64,000 bases of DNA from Chlorops oryzae (lineage: Eukaryota; Arthropoda; Insecta; Diptera; Chloropidae). Positions 59,113 to 64,000 of this stretch are shown piece after piece. A program made the translations under genes and the position numbers. Within the stretch, counting starts at the first letter, position 1. The number at the start of each line of letters is the position of its first letter. The stretch spans positions 35,729,502-35,793,501 of the forward strand of contig CM035808.1 in NCBI GenBank assembly GCA_020466095.1, given 5' to 3'. The notes under the pieces are model-generated. The model worked only from the letters and a program-made list of their open reading frames with translations. It searched no databases and was not told the DNA's origin.

Positions 59113-59541
59113 TTATTTATTTTTTTATTATTAAAACAAAAGAAAATTCATTTCACCTCTAAAGATTTGAAAAAAGAAGCAAACAGGTAATTTTATCGTT
59201 GTCAAAAAAGGTAGTGAAATGTAAGGGTTGCAGCAACGAATGCCTAAGCTCATGAGTTTATTTCTGAATTTAAATACCCTAAACTCAGTTTAAACTCACA
59301 ACTAAAGTCTACTTAAGGTACTAAATTCAGTTTAACGCAATAGTTTGGAAACCATATAAGCGCTCCCTGAATCGCCTATAAATTGCAATGCAACAGTGAT
59401 ACTTTTTTGTATTTTTTGTTTTTAATGCAACACTTCTGATTGTCAATGAAGAAAAAGTTGCAAATTCATGTCGATAGGATTTTGTTTGTGTTCTGTTAAT
59501 TTGATTGCTTGCGAACATTCAGAGTTCAGTCAACCATAAAA
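59113..59541 (+). promoter_or_regulatory. Probable Rpt4 promoter and 5' leader
   Basis: Upstream sequence of Rpt4. No TATA box in a convincing position. TCAGTCAACC (about 59,526-59,535), 7-16 bases before the ATG, resembles an initiator, and AATTTGATTG/CGATAGG stretches precede it. The transcription start is not determinable from sequence alone. Confidence 0.35.
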
Positions 59542-60974
<1,433 letters not shown>

Positions 60975-61010
60975 AAAAAAACCCAATTTCTCATACTCTA
61001 CTCAGGATTC

Positions 61011-61016
61011 AATAAA
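61011..61016 (+). terminator. Rpt4 polyadenylation signal AATAAA
   Basis: The first AATAAA after the stop codon, 37 bp downstream. A further AATAAA-like stretch follows at about 61,030-61,060. Confidence 0.7.
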
Positions 61017-61290
61017 TTCTTACAAGTTAAAAATAAAAACAAATTTTAATGAGAAAAATAAATGTCTAGTCAAGCTTGATTATGATTTTTTTGGTTGGTT
61101 TATATAAGCTTTGGATTAGAAGTTCTGGGATATATGATCCTTTTTAAGTTATATGACTTTTTTCTGTGGGACTTTTCTTATGTTTCGTTTTTTTTTTTTG
61201 TTTCCATAGAATTTTCTATCCTCAGCAGTTGAGGTATCTTGACGTTATAGAAATTCAGGCAAACATGCACAGATTAAAAGATAATTTATC

Positions 61291-61512
61291 AGCCTGATTG
61301 TAAATATTCGCGGTGAATTTTGCCCTACGGATTTGAAAAGAAATAACCCATTCTGAGAACACTGGGAAGGGAATATAAAGCAAAAGAATCTTGAATATTT
61401 TTAAGGAAAGGTCATCAAATTTTTCCTTTAACTGACGCCAAGATTACATCTTTGCGCGGATAAAATCTTTTATGGAAAAAATTCCCGAGGAGTATTCATT
61501 TAAAATAGGGCT
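61291..61512. mobile_element. MITE of the CCCGGG-terminal family, copy 2
   Basis: Starts AGCCTGATTGTAAATATTCG (diverged terminus), contains ACACTGGGAAGGGAATATAAAG, and ends AAAATTCCCGAGGAGTATTC then TTTAAAATAGGGCT. Aligns along its length with copy 3 next to it. Confidence 0.6.
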
Positions 61513-61540
61513 CAAAATCCCTAATTGTTTTCAAAAACTA

Positions 61541-61747
61541 AAAACTCTAAATATTCCCGGGCAGTTTTTCCGTGCGGAATTGAAAAAAATTCTTCGTTTA
61601 TAAAGACACTGGGGAATGAATATAAAGAAATCAAGTATTTTGAACATATTATATTTAAGCAAATACCATCACATTTTTTCTTTCCTTGACGCGGAAAAAA
61701 ACTTCGAGAGAAAAAACTCCCGGGGAATATTAATTTAGAATAGGGCT
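61541..61747. mobile_element. MITE of the CCCGGG-terminal family, copy 3
   Basis: Starts CTCTAAATATTCCCGGGCAG, contains ACACTGGGGAATGAATATAA, and ends AACTCCCGGGGAATATTAAT then TTAGAATAGGGCT. The right end is the inverse of copy 1's left end (AGCCCTATTCTAAAT). It stands about 30 bp after copy 2 in the same orientation. Confidence 0.65.
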
Positions 61748-61865
61748 GAATGTCCCGATCTTTGTTGAATTTCTTTACAAAAACTACCCTCATGCCACGC
61801 CCACATTTCCAATTTCGGGAAAATTTTATCGGAAGTTTAAAAATAAGCTCAAATTCTTTTAAGAT
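61748..61865 (+). repeat. Dispersed fly repeat fragment with empty mariner site
   Basis: TTTCTTTACAAAAACTACCC, then ATGCCACGCCCACATTTCC, then TTTTATCGGAAG and TAAGCTCAAATTCTTTT correspond to sequence on both sides of mariner A (47,640-47,723 joined to 49,012-49,035), without the insertion. Confidence 0.6.
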
Positions 61866-64000
61866 TATTTACCTAAATTCGGTATACTAAATTAGGTCCT
61901 AGTGCTTACAACCATCCTCCATTAAAAGTATGGACATTCCCGAAGTGATTCTTATTACAAAAACTAAATTTATGAGTCGCACAAAGCTGGCTTAATCAAT
62001 CAAAAGTTTTAAAAACTGTAAAAAAGAAATTGAAAAACAAACCATCTATTTAATTTTCGAAAAATTGCGGCAATTACGCAACCAATCAAAAGAAATCATG
62101 TTTGTCAGACACATGAAAACATTGGATGACATGAAAGGGAAAAGTGTAGGGCGAGAAGCGAATTCCGAAAGAACAAAGCCACATGTGAGCGAGGTAAAAA
62201 GAAGAGGAAAATCCGGTAGCACTTTACATCGAAGCGATTCACAAAGAAAATTTCGAGCGAAGGCAACGAGGAGAATGAAAGCAGCCTAAGTAGATTAGCT
62301 TAAGACGAGATGAGACCATTGATGAATGTTGACAAAAACGGAGAAGTGCATCACAAGGACGAAGTGGTAAGCAAATACGCCAACAGAAGAAGGCAATTCA
62401 TCATCATCCGATCAAGAATCGGCATTTTGCACAAAAAATAAAAAATAAACCAAGGCTCAAAGATAACTTCCCAGGACAAGTTGTGAAGCCAAACATAAAG
62501 GAGCAGAACAGGACAATGCAGTTAACCGTGCGCAAGCAGCTCATCCGCTTAGCTCGTTCGAAACGGATAGCGGCAGAGAAAAGGACATTTTTTTTTTCTG
62601 AAGGAGAATTTCAATTAAAAAGACGAAAATTTTCATTGATGCAATCGATCCTTGAGAACTGAGAAATCTGTGAGACAAACTGTCACATGTATGTAAGTGA
62701 TATGGCCGGCAGGTATTTTGTACATACATATGGATGTATTCTAAGGTTGAAGTTGAGCTACCAAAGCCGTGTAACCTGTCTCAATGTCCTCTAAGCAAGT
62801 TTATAGATCGATTAGACGGATTACAATTCCCGATTCTTCATGGAGGAGATCACAGCTATGCGCTTGATCGATATCGATCGATATTGTGTGACTTAAGGCG
62901 ATTTGCGAAGCGGCAGCTGTGAGACGAACGAGCGGATGTGTTTCAACTTCATTCATAAACAGCCACATTGTAAGGACGTGGGTGTTGTCACCATGTATTA
63001 TCTAATTTTGCAAGGTGCGTTGGCATGCATCGACGCCGCGGTCCTCTAAAGAAGATCAAAGAAAACGCTCGCAGCTTAGTATTTTTAAGTGAGCGAAGTT
63101 TGTTTAACTCCCCGTCGATGTAATCCCGCCACAAAAACAAGCCGAGATAGAAGGTACTATATGCCCACGTACATACATATGAGGGGGAAAATGTCGAAAT
63201 AATTTTTATAAGTAGAAGGCTTGACAAGTTTAATCCCTTTATTCTTAATGCTCCCCTTTAAAAAATTTCTTGTTTTTGTACCATTCCTTTTTTTTTTTTT
63301 TCGATCAACCAAAGTCCTTTTTTTCCTTATCTACCGCAGCCGCATCCATTGTAGAAGATTATCAGCTCGCTTTATTGTTTTTACCATTGTATGGTTCTCT
63401 GTAGATCCCAACAGCTTTCCAGCATGCACATTCATTACGACAATGCAATTAACCCCTTTTAATGTTGCCTATTTATGCTGGTTTTCGTTTTACCAAAATT
63501 GCCAAAATTTTTCAACCGTCTATAAAGGAGCTGCGCCCTCCTGCAGTTGGCCCTTTCTTTGTTTTCCTTTTTTTTTGCTGGCTTTCGGATTTCAGACCCA
63601 CGCACTAAATACCTAGATGCCCTGATAATTTATCTTAAGACTTAACCAGCTCATCTCATTTGACTGCGGCGTATTCATCAGCATCATAGCTTTTATCCTT
63701 GCGTTGCCTTAGACGTGATTCCTTTTCTCCTTCTCCTTCCGTACTCCACTCTTCTGCGTTCGACTTCACAAAAGCTATTTTCCTCGCGGCGTTTCCTTCA
63801 TTGTTTTTATAGTGCAGGGTAGTCAAAAACTGAGAAAAAAGAGTTACGCGGCTATAAACTTAAGCCAATGCACAGTGGGTCAAAGACCTAAATGAATTGC
63901 ACATCAAAGGGCTGAAGCATTTTCTGTTGGCATCAATAACAAATAATTTAAAGAAATTTAAATGTGATTCTTTTCTTGAGGCCCTATGCTCCACTAGAAG
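61866..64000. other. Non-coding 3' flank, no gene recognised
   Basis: AT-rich sequence with short frames. The lysine/arginine-rich frame 62,065-62,289 has no recognisable domain. The last kilobase is T-rich, with polypyrimidine runs (for example 63,288-63,302). The window may end inside another gene's intron, but no exon was seen. Confidence 0.45.

Noticed and set aside
62065..62289. Basic 74-codon frame
   Set aside because: Lys/Arg-rich because of purine-rich DNA; no domain, no conserved context.

Overview
The window is nuclear DNA of a higher fly (schizophoran Diptera). It is AT-rich, has GT/AG introns, and carries fly-style simple repeats (CAA/TTG trinucleotides, ACAT tetranucleotides). 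It also carries mariner, hAT, pogo and jockey-like elements and a dispersed repeat of a type common in Drosophila and tephritid genomes. A tephritid fruit fly is a reasonable guess, but nothing here fixes the species.

Only one cellular protein-coding gene can be supported: the 26S proteasome ATPase Rpt4 (PSMC6 orthologue) at 59,542-60,974 on the + strand. It has five exons and encodes 395 residues, with all AAA+ motifs intact. Apart from transposon genes, every other open frame lacks a recognisable domain, and most lie in low-complexity or repeat sequence.

The rest is gene desert filled with transposons, many of which can be delimited to the base from terminal inverted repeats (TIRs) and target-site duplications (TSDs). 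From 14 to 20.5 kb there is a dense nested stack. Diverged ~60-bp tandem repeats are split by a hAT-like element; this is split by a second hAT-like element with ~300-bp TIRs, which contains a complete tRNA-derived SINE and two more tRNA-like heads. Next comes a third hAT-like element split by a 5'-truncated jockey-type LINE. After that lies a dispersed repeat interrupted by a dead pogo-like element and a reverse transcriptase fragment. Single MITE-like elements lie at 11.1, 24.9, 26.7, 30.9, 38.5, 51.9, 58.2, 58.4 and 61.3-61.7 kb. A decayed reverse transcriptase relic lies at 24.3 kb.

The 45.5-52 kb region is rearranged. A ~1.05-kb block is directly duplicated at about 97-98% identity (estimated by eye), and the copies flank two mariner elements in opposite orientation. 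These two share the same nonsense codon, and one has lost its right end. A third mariner, at 55.7-57.0 kb, has both TIRs, a TA duplication and an uninterrupted 353-codon D,D34D transposase, so it may still be competent.

I found no CRISPR array, operon, defence system or other unknown multi-gene system. The novelty here is in repeat architecture: nested insertions with readable relative ages, several tRNA-like heads, and the mariner-associated duplication.
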